Shown: piece by piece, positions 1-7,601 of the stretch
Layout: each line of letters starts with the position of its first letter
How positions within the stretch are numbered: the stretch's first letter is position 1
DNA from: Prevotellaceae bacterium
Lineage (GTDB): Bacteria > Bacteroidota > Bacteroidia > Bacteroidales > UBA932
DNA length: 31,650 bases
Assembly: GCA_031257655.1 (NCBI GenBank)
Contig: JAIROF010000246.1
Coordinates: forward strand, 1-31,650
Direction of reading: 5' to 3'
Notes under the pieces: generated by a model
Told to the model about the DNA's origin: nothing
The model's input: the letters and a program-made list of their open reading frames with translations, nothing else
Database searches by the model: none
Translations under genes and position numbers: made by a program

Positions 1-140
1 AGATTGTGCCACCGCGCAAGGTCGAGCCAGCGCTTCTGCTCGTAAACAAACTCGTTGGCGCGTTCTTTCCTCAATGCCGCGCGCAATCCTGCCTGGTCGG
101 AGGCCGTAATTTCAATATCGCTCGCCGTTGTGTTCAACAT
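1..140 (-). pseudogene. SusD/RagB-like C-terminal fragment, cut by window edge
   Basis: Read leftward from an ATG at 138-140, the frame encodes about 46 residues that run off the window. It contains LRAALRKERANEF followed by KRWLDLARW, which is the conserved RKER..EF..E..RW.DL.RW signature in the C-terminal part of SusD/RagB outer-membrane glycan-binding lipoproteins. An intact SusD has several hundred residues before this motif. Here the frame is closed upstream by TAA-TGA at 169-174, and no other minus frame to the right looks like SusD. I infer a 5'-truncated remnant. A TAnnTTTG box on the minus strand at 247-254 could still transcribe it. The motif match is strong; whether the rest is intact beyond the window cannot be seen. 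Confidence 0.6.
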
Positions 141-585
141 AGCGATGAAATTTTTTATGTGCAAAAGAGTTCATTAAGTTTTCAGATTTCACGAGCTTCA
201 TTTTTTTGCTTTTTTGGGGCGCTATTTACCACCCATTTTGACGATGCAAAGGTAGCATGGTGAAATCGAATTGTAAATACCATGTTTGTGGTATTTTTTA
301 CGGAAAAATGAAAAGGGATTTTCTCGCCTCAAAAGCAGCATATCCTTCGCTCGGCATAGCATTGTTCGAAAATAGCCCGCAGATGGCGGAGCTTTAAAGG
401 ATTTGCACAGCTGGAGAAGCCGGAGCTGTTTTTCGCCCGCCAAGAGTTAGCTCTTTTGCTGCGGCTGCTATTCGCTTTGCGCCCCCCCCGTGAAACAAAA
501 AAATATATTACCTTTGTGCCACCTGTTTTGCACATTGCACGGGCGAGTTGGCCATGCACGTATAGCTTGATGCAGATATGGCATA
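141..585. other. Gene-poor region with a degenerate family-A repeat
   Basis: No convincing gene. Positions about 335-420 resemble one arm of the family-A repeat (a CGCTCGGCATAG-like end, then GCAGATGGCG and GATTTGCACAG), but the copy is decayed. A minus-strand CAAAGGTA (TACCTTTG) at 247-254 fits the Bacteroidetes -7 box and points toward the SusD fragment. The rest shows no recognisable structure. Confidence 0.4.
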
Positions 586-905
586 TTGTGTAGCCATGCT
601 CGACGGCATAATTCAAGAAGCGCTTATGCACATACAGCCTCCACGGAAAAGGATTTCGGGTTTTTCAGCTATCGCAAGTTTGTTTTTGAATCGCCCGAGC
701 TGTGGCCTGCCATGAAAGAAGCTTACTTGAGGGAACCTCTAAAAACCCCAAGCGCTGCGTTACGCTCCCTCGGCAAAATGCTCATTTACTTTAGTAAACT
801 CCGCTTTTGCCTCAGTCGCAAGCCTTGATTTTGGGGGTTTTAGAGGTTCCCTTGAAAGAAATAGAAAAAAGCGTTTGGAAAAAAGAAAACGCCTTTGCCC
901 GATGA
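586..905 (+). pseudogene. Unrecognised gene remnant interrupted by a MITE-like insertion
   Basis: The frame from about 640 encodes FGFFSYRKFVF, ESPELWPAMKEAYL and then enters the family-B element at 731. If 731-851 and one copy of the duplicated TTGA are removed, the frame continues exactly as KEIEKSVWKKENAFAR and stops at 903-905. The restored C-terminus is charged and helical. I do not recognise the family, and the true start is uncertain because only a TTG at 586 opens the frame. The insertion adds stop codons, so the present gene is probably non-functional. Confidence 0.5.
731..851. repeat. Family-B MITE-like element, copy B1 (121 bp)
   Basis: Terminal inverted repeats of roughly 20 bp: the left end begins GGGAACCTCTAAAAACCCC and the right end is its near-perfect reverse complement. 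The interior is also partly palindromic (AGTAAA/TTTACT around 790-800). It is flanked on both sides by TTGA (727-730 and 852-855), which fits a target-site duplication. There is no coding capacity. A second copy of identical length lies in inverted orientation at 1655-1775. Confidence 0.8.
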
Positions 906-1054
906 AAACGGAAAAAACGCCAAAGCGAATGTTTAATGGTTAGGCTTTGTCGCCTTGCCCCTTGCTTTTCTCGTATTATTTGCAGGAAAATATAGTAGCT
1001 GTTGGGCTGGGTGATGTAGCATTTTGTTTTTTTGTTCTTAAAAGGGAAACCTTT

Positions 1055-1207
1055 ATGGAAAAGGAAGATAAAAAAGCCACGGCAGAAAAGCCGCAGGCAA
1101 AAGAAGCTTCGTCGGCAAAAAAGCCGAAGTCAGCGTACACCATGTTTAGGGAAAAATATCCCAACGGGATAGGAGAAATTATCAACATGCGTGCCGTATT
1201 GCGATGA
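1055..1207 (+). CDS. Small antitoxin-like protein upstream of PIN toxin (50 aa)
   Basis: A 50-residue protein. The first half is Lys/Ala/Glu-rich and probably disordered (KKATAEKPQAKEASSAKKPK). The second half is a compact segment, YTMFREKYPNGIGEIINMRAVLR. The stop codon overlaps the start of the PIN-domain gene in an ATGA arrangement, so the two are translationally coupled. Small antitoxins in this position usually end in a segment that binds the PIN active-site groove, and the MRAVLR end is a candidate. I see no AbrB, MetJ or HTH DNA-binding fold, so the assignment rests on context. The ATG at 1055, not an earlier codon, follows an A-rich stretch typical of this phylum. Confidence 0.6.
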   Translation: MEKEDKKATAEKPQAKEASSAKKPKSAYTMFREKYPNGIGEIINMRAVLR

Positions 1208-1626
1208 GGTATTACTTGGATACCAATACGATTATCTTCATACTGTTTGATAAGCATGAGGGAGATAATATCGGAAAGGAAGTGCTGGAGATTCTGAAAA
1301 ATTATAAAAACACTTTTTATGTCAGCTCAATAGCCATGCGCGAATTGGTTAAATTATACAACGATGGCGAATTGAAATCAAAATTGTGTAAATCTCATAA
1401 AGAATTATTTGCACTAATTGAGCGGTTGAATTATGAAATAAAATCTTTTACAAGGCAGCATGTAATGGCTTACGCCGAATTAAATCCGGTCGGGAATCAT
1501 AAAGCCCCCAACGACCATGTGATCATTGCTCAAGCCATTTCCAACAGGATACCGCTTATTTCATCCGATCACGCATTCAAGCGCTACCAAAAACAGGGTC
1601 TTCTGCTGGTTTTTACTAAGCGGTGA
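1204..1626 (+). CDS. vapC: VapC-type PIN-domain toxin ribonuclease
   Basis: 140 residues, the usual PIN-toxin length. PIN domains coordinate Mg2+ with a quartet of acidic residues and cleave RNA. The quartet is visible: D6 in YLDTNTI, E47 in MRELVKL, D104 in APNDHVIIAQA and D122 in SSDHAF. The order and spacing fit VapC/FitB toxins. The start overlaps the stop of the upstream small gene by 4 bp, giving a bicistronic antitoxin-toxin unit. The codons are more AT-rich than in fabI next door, as expected for a mobile accessory module, and family-B repeats lie on both sides. The frame is intact and all key residues are present. Confidence 0.85.
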   Translation: MRYYLDTNTIIFILFDKHEGDNIGKEVLEILKNYKNTFYVSSIAMRELVKLYNDGELKSKLCKSHKELFALIERLNYEIKSFTRQHVMAYAELNPVGNHKAPNDHVIIAQAISNRIPLISSDHAFKRYQKQGLLLVFTKR

Positions 1627-1654
1627 AGGATAAAAAGAGGCAAACAATTCTGCT

Positions 1655-1775
1655 GGGAGTCTCTAAAAACCCAAAAATCGAGGCTTGCGGCTGAGGTAAA
1701 AGCGGAGCTTACTAAAGTAAATGAGCATTTTGCCAATGGATCATAGCACAGCGCTTGGAGTTTTTCGAGATTCCC
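1655..1775. repeat. Family-B MITE-like element, copy B2 (121 bp, inverted relative to B1)
   Basis: Same 121 bp length as B1 and the reverse complement of it at most positions. It begins GGGAGTCTCTAAAAACCC and ends with a TTTTTCGAGATTCCC-type inverted end. The core (GGCTTGCGGCTGAGG, AAAAGCGGAGCTTACT) is shared. No clear target-site duplication remains. It starts 29 bp after the vapC stop codon. Confidence 0.75.
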
Positions 1776-1987
1776 CTAAATGCGCCTTTTTACAGCCAGC
1801 TGCTTCACCCCCCTTTTTTCGCCGGTATGCTTTTTCCTCCTGCAAAAAACAATCGCTGCGTGCAGCGCCCCGCATGGCACGGCATCTTATTCACCCGGTG
1901 CTTTTCGCATACCGGGCACGCCGGAGGAAGCTACTTTTGCGCATCCCCCAGCGGCTATTTGCCTGCGGGGAATTGGGAAATTTTATG

Positions 1988-1995
1988 TACATTTG
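1988..1995 (+). promoter_or_regulatory. Putative -7 box for fabI
   Basis: TACATTTG matches the TAnnTTTG -7 box of the Bacteroidetes primary sigma factor, 48 bp before the fabI start. No TTG lies at the standard 19-21 bp upstream, so only half of the promoter is convincing. The region from 1776 to here shows nothing else. Confidence 0.4.
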
Positions 1996-2043
1996 CCCCC
2001 CAATCAAAAAAGTTGAAGAAAATAGACATTGAAGAAATCAGCT

Positions 2044-2931
2044 ATGACATACGGTTTACTAAAAGGCAAGCGCGGCCTTATTTTTGGGGCGCTCAACGAA
2101 AAATCTATTGCGTGGAAGGTGGCGGAGCGGGCCTGCGAGGAGGGGGCGCAGCTGGTGCTTACCAACACCCCCGTCTCCATCCGGCTGGGCAGCATCGACA
2201 AGCTGGCGGCAAAGCTCGGCGCCATCGTCATTCCTGCCGACGCGACCAAGGTGGAGGACTTGACAGCGCTGGTGCAGCAAGGCGTGGAGCACCTCGGCGG
2301 GCAGCTCGACTTTGTGCTGCACTCCATCGGCATGTCGCCCAACGTGCGCAAGGGCCGAACGTACGACGACCTCGACTACGCCTACCTGCAGCAAACGCTG
2401 GACATATCGGCCATTTCGTTCCACAAGCTGCTGCAGGTGTGCCGCAAGCTCGACGCCATTAGCAGCTGGGGGTCGGTGGTGGCGCTGTCGTACGTTGCGG
2501 CGCAGCGCACCCTTTACGGCTACAACGACATGGCCGACGCTAAGGCTATGCTCGAATCCATTGCCCGCAGCTTTGGCTACATCTACGGGCGCGAAAAGAA
2601 AATCCGCATCAACACCGTTTCGCAGTCGCCTACGCTCACCACCGCCGGCAGCGGAATCATGGGCTTCGACAACCTCGTGGACTTCGCCGACCGCATGTCG
2701 CCCCTCGGCAACGCCAACGCCGCAGACTGCGCCAACTACATCATCACCCTGTTCTCCGACCTCACCCGAAAGGTGACCATGCAAAACCTCTTCCACGATG
2801 GCGGATACGCCAGCATGGGCATGAGCTTCCGCGCCATGAAGGTCTACAACGAAGGCTTAGAGTACAGGGATGTGAAAGAGGATAAGACGAAGCAGCAGAG
2901 GAGAACCGAAGATGCGGGGGAAAAGAGCTAG
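2044..2931 (+). CDS. fabI: Enoyl-[acyl-carrier-protein] reductase (NADH)
   Basis: FabI performs the last step of each fatty-acid elongation cycle, reducing trans-2-enoyl-ACP with NAD(P)H in the cytosol. The 295-residue protein starts with the divergent SDR cofactor region GLIFGALNEKSIAW (residues 11-24) characteristic of FabI. The catalytic Y-x6-K is present as YNDMADAK (Y160, K167). SIGMSPN and the segment after ARSFG also follow the family. Length is slightly above that of E. coli FabI because of a charged C-terminal tail (KEDKTKQQRRTEDAGEKS). I chose the ATG at 2044 instead of the TTG at 2029 because MTYGLLKGKRGLIFG is the usual N-terminus. Next gene, 84 bp downstream, is a DUF4180 protein on the same strand. 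Confidence 0.95.
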   Translation: MTYGLLKGKRGLIFGALNEKSIAWKVAERACEEGAQLVLTNTPVSIRLGSIDKLAAKLGAIVIPADATKVEDLTALVQQGVEHLGGQLDFVLHSIGMSPNVRKGRTYDDLDYAYLQQTLDISAISFHKLLQVCRKLDAISSWGSVVALSYVAAQRTLYGYNDMADAKAMLESIARSFGYIYGREKKIRINTVSQSPTLTTAGSGIMGFDNLVDFADRMSPLGNANAADCANYIITLFSDLTRKVTMQNLFHDGGYASMGMSFRAMKVYNEGLEYRDVKEDKTKQQRRTEDAGEKS

Positions 2932-3015
2932 CCGAAAAACACAACGGGCTGGGCGCACGCTCAAGCGTAGTAGCGCGCCGGCCCTTTTACGGCTCACCAA
3001 AAAGCTGGAAGTAGC

Positions 3016-3405
3016 ATGAAAATAGCCCACCATAGCGGCGTGAGCATCGCCCTGCTGGACGAAGAACGCCTCACCGACGTGGAGGCGGCGCTCGACATTA
3101 TCGGCGCCGCCTCCTGCCGCAACGCTTTTGCCATCGTAGCCGACAAATCGCTGGTTGCCGACGAATTTTTCGACCTCAAAACCCGCCTTGCCGGCGAAAT
3201 GCTACAGAAGTTTTCGACCTACCGCTGCCGCCTTGTGATTTTTGGCGACTTCTCCGCCTGCGCGAGCAAGGCGCTGCACGACTTCATGCGCGAGTGCAAC
3301 CGCGGAAACCTCATCGGGTTTGCCCCCGACGAGCCGGCGGCTGTGAGGCAGGCCGTCGTAAAAAGCGCTCCCGGCAATAGCGCCCCCTCCAGCCTCCGGC
3401 GCTAA
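3016..3405 (+). CDS. DUF4180 domain-containing protein
   Basis: 129 residues. The central block FFDLKTRLAGEMLQKF, followed by YRCRLVIFGDF, SKALHDFMRECNRG and IGFAPDEPAA, matches the DUF4180 family, a small single-domain cytosolic protein of unknown function in Bacteroidetes and Firmicutes. No signal peptide or membrane segment is seen. It is 84 bp downstream of fabI on the same strand, so co-transcription is possible but not shown. A family-A palindrome begins 15 bp after the stop codon and could end the transcript. Assignment to the family is good; the function is unknown. Confidence 0.8.
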   Translation: MKIAHHSGVSIALLDEERLTDVEAALDIIGAASCRNAFAIVADKSLVADEFFDLKTRLAGEMLQKFSTYRCRLVIFGDFSACASKALHDFMRECNRGNLIGFAPDEPAAVRQAVVKSAPGNSAPSSLRR

Positions 3406-3419
3406 GCCTCACAGCCTTT

Positions 3420-3586
3420 TATGCTGCGCTCGGCGTGGTGTGGTACGGAAATAGCGCACCCAACGGCGCAGATTTTTATCATTTACGCAGCGGAAGAAAT
3501 GGGTAGCATCTGCGCAAATCATAAAAATCTGCGCCGTTGGGTGCGCCAAAAAACAAATCGCAGCTTCCGACCGCGCGGAGCGTATA
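3420..3586. repeat. Family-A palindromic repeat, copy A1 (167 bp, reverse orientation)
   Basis: The ends TATGCTGCGCTCGG and GCGGAGCGTATA are imperfect inverted repeats. The interior has nearly perfect arms of about 30 bp: CGCACCCAACGGCGCAGA at 3458-3475, its complement TCTGCGCCGTTGGGTGCG at 3526-3543, with ATTTTTATNATTT-type extensions on both. The RNA would form a very stable cruciform or hairpin. The remaining 275 bp before the next gene hold nothing I recognise. Confidence 0.8.
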
Positions 3587-3861
3587 GCCCATGTTTTATG
3601 GCAAATTTTTGATCGGAGCAGCGCCTCATTTTGATGCGTCGGCTGCTGCGTCGACCCTCCTGCGGCGCTGTGCGATTTGCTTTTTGTCGCAACTATGCCT
3701 ACCTTTACCCCCTCCAATGCCCGAATGCAGCACCGGCAAAGTCGAAACATCAGCAGCGATTGCGCGCCGATGCCACAGGGGGAGGGGAGAATAGTAAGCG
3801 GCGGTCGGGCAGGAGAGAGGTTCGCCCGCCGCTATTGCACACGCTTGAAAACAACAACAAC

Positions 3862-5601
3862 ATGAAAAAGGCAATTTTATTTTTATCCGTCCTGATAGCC
3901 GGATGCTCGCCAAAGGTGGCGGAGAAAGAGTGCGACACGTTTGTCGAAAGCGCCGACCCGCATCCCGACGCTGCGGCATGGCGCTCAACCGGGTTTAACG
4001 TTTCGTTTGGCTCTACGGATGTTCGCTACGCCAAATACAGGCATCCGGATATTTCGACAGCCAGGTCGCAGAAGCTCTACGCATGGCGAGGGGAGCGGGT
4101 TTCGGCGCAGCTTGTTTTGTGGACGTCGGCGCCGCTACAGCAGGTAGAATGCCGCGTGCAGGCGCTGCAATCGGCCGGCGGCGCGGTTATTCCGGCCGAG
4201 GCGGTGCAGGCGCGGTTTGTGCGCTACGTGCTGACCGACGTTTTCGGGGAGGGATGCGGCTGGCGCAAGGCCGACGAGCAGCCCGCGTTTTTGGTGGGCG
4301 ACATGCTCGACAACATAGCGTGCATCAGCATGGAGGCCAAAAGCGTTCGTCCCGTGTGGATAACCATCGACGTGCCCCCCACCGCCGCCGCCGGAGCATA
4401 CCGCGGCGCGGTTGAGGTGTGCGCGCGCGGCAAGCGCCCCAAAACGCTGGCCATCGAGCTCAGCGTTGCGCCCAAAACGCTGCCGCCCGCATCGCAGTGG
4501 CGCTACCACCTCGACTTGTGGCAGCACCCCGCCGCCGTGGCGAGGGTGCACAACCTCAAGTGCTGGAGCGACGAGCATTTCGACGCCCTGCGCCCCGTGA
4601 TGAAAATGCTGGCCGATGCCGGACAGAAAGTCATCACCGCCACGCTCAACAAAGACCCCTGGAACCACCAGTGCTACGACGCCTACGAAGACATGATTCG
4701 CTGGACAAAAAACGCAGACGGAACCTGGTCGTACGACTACACCGTATTCGACCGGTGGGTCAACCTCATGATGGAGCTTGGCGTCAACAAAATGATAAGC
4801 TGCTATTCGCTCTCGCCGTGGAACAACGAGCTGCGCTATCGCGATGCAAAATCGGGCGAGATGGTAACCGTCAGCGCCGACCCCGGCACAAAAAAATTTG
4901 CCGAAATGTGGCGCCCTTTCCTCAAAGATTTTGTGCAGCATCTCTCCCAAAACAAGTGGCTGGAGATAGCCAACATCGCCATGGACGAGCGCCCGCCCAA
5001 GGTGATGGACGAGGTGCTTGACCTTTTGGGCAAGGTTGCGCCGCAGCTGGGCGTCTCCATTGCCGACAACCATAAGAGCTACAAGCGCTATCCGCACATC
5101 CGCGATTTCTGCATGGACATCGGCTCCATTCCCGACTCCGCCGATTTGGCCTACCGCAAGCTCAAAGGCCTCAACACGACCTACTACGTTTGCTGCGCCG
5201 ACAAATTTCCGAATACGTTTACCTTCTCCGACCCCGCAGAGGCGGTTTACGTGGCGTGGCACGCAAAGGCGAAGGGGCTCGATGGCTTCCTGCGATGGTC
5301 GTACAACTCCTGGGTAGAAAATCCGGTGCTGGATTCCCGATTCAGGACATGGCCTGCCGGCGACACCTATATCGTTTACCCCCAGGCGCGGAGTTCGATA
5401 CGCTTTGAGCGCCTGCGGGAAGGCGTGCAGGATTACGAAAAAATTTCGGCCCTCACAGGCGAGCTCGAGCAGCAGAAAACCCCCGAAGCGGAGGCGCAGC
5501 TGCAATCCATACGCGCAACGCTGAAGCCGTTTAGCGCATCGGTCAAGCCGGATAGCCTCGGAGCGATGCTCGAACAGGCAAAAATGCTATTCAGGCAGTG
5601 A
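3862..5601 (+). CDS. GH123-like / DUF4091 glycoside hydrolase lipoprotein
   Basis: A 579-residue secreted lipoprotein. Residues 1-15 form a signal peptide with lipobox IAGC (Cys15), so the mature protein is probably lipid-anchored in the outer membrane or periplasm. A beta-rich N-terminal half is followed by a TIM-barrel-like region and a C-terminal DUF4091 block with GFLRWSYNSW, AGDTYIVYP and SIRFERLREGVQDYE. This layout is typical of the GH123 N-acetylgalactosaminidase superfamily, which acts by substrate-assisted catalysis using adjacent Asp-Glu. AMDERPP places a candidate pair at D375-E376. The start at 3862 is chosen because it gives the signal peptide; an open frame extends upstream to 3631 but is not protein-like. 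It stands alone, with no SusCD partners nearby. Exact substrate is not determinable. Confidence 0.8.
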   Translation: MKKAILFLSVLIAGCSPKVAEKECDTFVESADPHPDAAAWRSTGFNVSFGSTDVRYAKYRHPDISTARSQKLYAWRGERVSAQLVLWTSAPLQQVECRVQALQSAGGAVIPAEAVQARFVRYVLTDVFGEGCGWRKADEQPAFLVGDMLDNIACISMEAKSVRPVWITIDVPPTAAAGAYRGAVEVCARGKRPKTLAIELSVAPKTLPPASQWRYHLDLWQHPAAVARVHNLKCWSDEHFDALRPVMKMLADAGQKVITATLNKDPWNHQCYDAYEDMIRWTKNADGTWSYDYTVFDRWVNLMMELGVNKMISCYSLSPWNNELRYRDAKSGEMVTVSADPGTKKFAEMWRPFLKDFVQHLSQNKWLEIANIAMDERPPKVMDEVLDLLGKVAPQLGVSIADNHKSYKRYPHIRDFCMDIGSIPDSADLAYRKLKGLNTTYYVCCADKFPNTFTFSDPAEAVYVAWHAKAKGLDGFLRWSYNSWVENPVLDSRFRTWPAGDTYIVYPQARSSIRFERLREGVQDYEKISALTGELEQQKTPEAEAQLQSIRATLKPFSASVKPDSLGAMLEQAKMLFRQ

Positions 5602-5815
5602 AAAAGCAGGGTGGCGGCGTAAGCCGGCGGCGGCGAAAACCCTCATTTGCCCGCTCGTGCTCATGCTCCGCAGGGCCGAAAGCAGCGCACCGGGCAAGGG
5701 CAGGCGATTCCCTATCGCCCACCGGCTCACAGGTTTTGAACACTCCGACAGCCCAATGTCAACAACATTTTGTGTTAATTCTTCGCACCCCACACGATAA
5801 AAAAATATATTCGCT

Positions 5816-5823
5816 TATCTTTG
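5816..5823 (+). promoter_or_regulatory. -7 box for the phosphate transport pair
   Basis: TATCTTTG is an exact TAnnTTTG match, 45 bp before the DUF47 start. No well-placed TTG is seen upstream. The preceding intergenic stretch from 5602 holds no recognisable gene. Confidence 0.5.
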
Positions 5824-5868
5824 TGGCGCAATCCGGAGCCGACAAAAACCCGGGAAATATTGGTTACC

Positions 5869-6519
5869 ATGAAGTTAAATACATTTTTCAGCAGCATAGC
5901 GCCAAAAGAAAATAAGTTCTACCCTATTTTGAGGAGCATGTCCGACAACATCCTCGCCTGCTCGGAGCTGCTGATAAAGCTGACAGACACCGATGATAAG
6001 GACGTTCGCGAAGAGTTTCGCCGGTACATCAAAACGCTGGAGACAAAGGGCGACGTGATGCTCATCACGCTGTTCGACGAGCTGAACAATACGTTCATCA
6101 CCCCGTTTGACCGGGAAGACCTGAACGCGCTGGGCGAAAAGCTCGACGACGTGCTCGACGGCATGCACAGCGCCGCAAAGCGCATCGCCATGTACCAGCC
6201 CGACAAGCTCCCCCGGCAATCCATGCAGATGGCAATGCTGCTGAAGAAAAGCTGCGAGCTCATCCACAAGGCGGTGGGCGAGCTGGACGCGATGAAAAAA
6301 AGCCCCAAAACGGTGAAGGAAATATGCTCGGAGCTGCACAAAATAGAAAATCAGGCAGACGACCTCTACGAGCACTTCATAACCGACCTCTTCCGGAATG
6401 AAAAAAACGGAATAGAGCTCATCAAGCTGAAGGAAATCATGCAGGAGCTTGAGCGGGCAACCGACAAGGCCGACAACGTTGGCAAAATTATCAAAACCAT
6501 CATCGTAAAATACGCGTAA
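5869..6519 (+). CDS. DUF47 / PhoU-like Pit accessory protein
   Basis: 216 residues, all-helical, with repeated charged helices, as in the PhoU-like DUF47 family that accompanies Pit-type phosphate permeases. Family-like segments include MKLNTFFSSIAPKENKF at the start, ADDLYEHFITDLF in the middle and RATDKADNVGKIIKTIIVKY at the end. The pit gene begins only 21 bp downstream on the same strand, the classic DUF47-Pit pair. The protein is thought to modulate phosphate uptake from the cytosolic face. I chose the ATG at 5869; an upstream in-frame extension overlaps the -7 box and is unlikely to be translated. Confidence 0.9.
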   Translation: MKLNTFFSSIAPKENKFYPILRSMSDNILACSELLIKLTDTDDKDVREEFRRYIKTLETKGDVMLITLFDELNNTFITPFDREDLNALGEKLDDVLDGMHSAAKRIAMYQPDKLPRQSMQMAMLLKKSCELIHKAVGELDAMKKSPKTVKEICSELHKIENQADDLYEHFITDLFRNEKNGIELIKLKEIMQELERATDKADNVGKIIKTIIVKYA

Positions 6520-6540
6520 GAACAAGCCAACTCCAGCACC

Positions 6541-7572
6541 ATGGCCATACTAATCGTAATCATAGCGCTTGCGCTTCTTTTCGACTACATCAACGGGTTT
6601 CACGACGCCGCAAATTCCATTGCAACGGTCGTTTCGTCAAAGGTGTTAACGCCAACGCAGGCGGTGATATGGGCGGCGGTGTTCAACTTTGTGGCTTACT
6701 TCATCGCCAAGTTTATCATCGGAGAATTTGGCATTGCCGACACCGTGTCAAAAACCGTCGACATGAGCTTCATTGCCAACCCCTCGCACGTCATCATTGC
6801 GGGGCTTATTGCCGCCATCATCTGGAACCTTATCACCTGGTGGTTTGGCATTCCCTCCTCCTCGTCGCACACGCTCATTGGCGGGTTTGCCGGCGCAGGC
6901 ATTGCAGCGTCGGGATTTGAGGCGGTGCACGCGGGGGTTATCGGCGTCATAGCGCTGTTTATTGTCGTGGCGCCCCTCATCGGCATGGTGGGCGGAAACA
7001 TCATTACCTTAGTCACCTTTCACATCGTTCGCCGCGTTAAGCCCTCCAAAGCCGACCGGTGGTTTAAGCGGATTCAGCTCATATCCTCCGCAGCGCTTAG
7101 CATTGGGCACGGGCTGAACGATTCGCAAAAAGTCATGGGCATCATAGCGGCCGCCCTGATTGCCAACAGCCACTCCCAGCAGCTGCCCGGATGGATGCAG
7201 ATGACCTCAATGGCCGACATGCACGACTGGATTCCCATAGGATGCTTTACCGCCATTGCGCTGGGAACGGTGAGCGGCGGGTGGAAAATTATGAAAACTA
7301 TGGGCAACCGCATTACCAAAATTACGCCCATGGAGGGCTTTTGCGCCCAGGCGGCGGGGGCGATAACCCTCTTCATTACCGAAATCCTGCACGTGCCGGT
7401 GAGCACCACCCACGTGATTACGGGCAGCATCATTGGGGTAGGCTCGGTCAAAAGGCTATCGGCGGTGCGCTGGGGCGTAACCGTCAACCTCCTCTGGGCT
7501 TGGATTCTCACCATTCCCGTGAGCGCGCTGCTGGCCGCAATGTTTTACCTGCTCGTTTCGCACATCTGCTGA
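6541..7572 (+). CDS. pit: Inorganic phosphate transporter, Pit family
   Basis: 343 residues with about ten hydrophobic segments. Pit permeases import metal-phosphate complexes using the proton gradient. The family signature appears twice in inverted-repeat halves: GFHDAANSIATVVSS near residue 20 with IPSSSSHTLIGG, and GHGLNDSQKVMG in the middle with PVSTTHVITGSIIGVG near the C-terminus. The length suits the short Pit subfamily found with DUF47 partners. The gene ends 29 bp from the convergent proA, with no clear terminator in the gap. Confidence 0.93.
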   Translation: MAILIVIIALALLFDYINGFHDAANSIATVVSSKVLTPTQAVIWAAVFNFVAYFIAKFIIGEFGIADTVSKTVDMSFIANPSHVIIAGLIAAIIWNLITWWFGIPSSSSHTLIGGFAGAGIAASGFEAVHAGVIGVIALFIVVAPLIGMVGGNIITLVTFHIVRRVKPSKADRWFKRIQLISSAALSIGHGLNDSQKVMGIIAAALIANSHSQQLPGWMQMTSMADMHDWIPIGCFTAIALGTVSGGWKIMKTMGNRITKITPMEGFCAQAAGAITLFITEILHVPVSTTHVITGSIIGVGSVKRLSAVRWGVTVNLLWAWILTIPVSALLAAMFYLLVSHIC

Positions 7573-7601
7573 CCGGGCTGCTCATTACAGCCTCCCTCCG
7601 A

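Noticed and set aside
2059..2796. Long minus-strand open frame opposite fabI
   Set aside because: It is a shadow of fabI caused by GC-rich third positions; composition (Val/Gly/His-rich) is not protein-like and fabI is certain.
4135..5505. 456-codon minus-strand open frame opposite the GH123-like gene
   Set aside because: Shadow frame; no domain, and the plus-strand protein has clear motifs.
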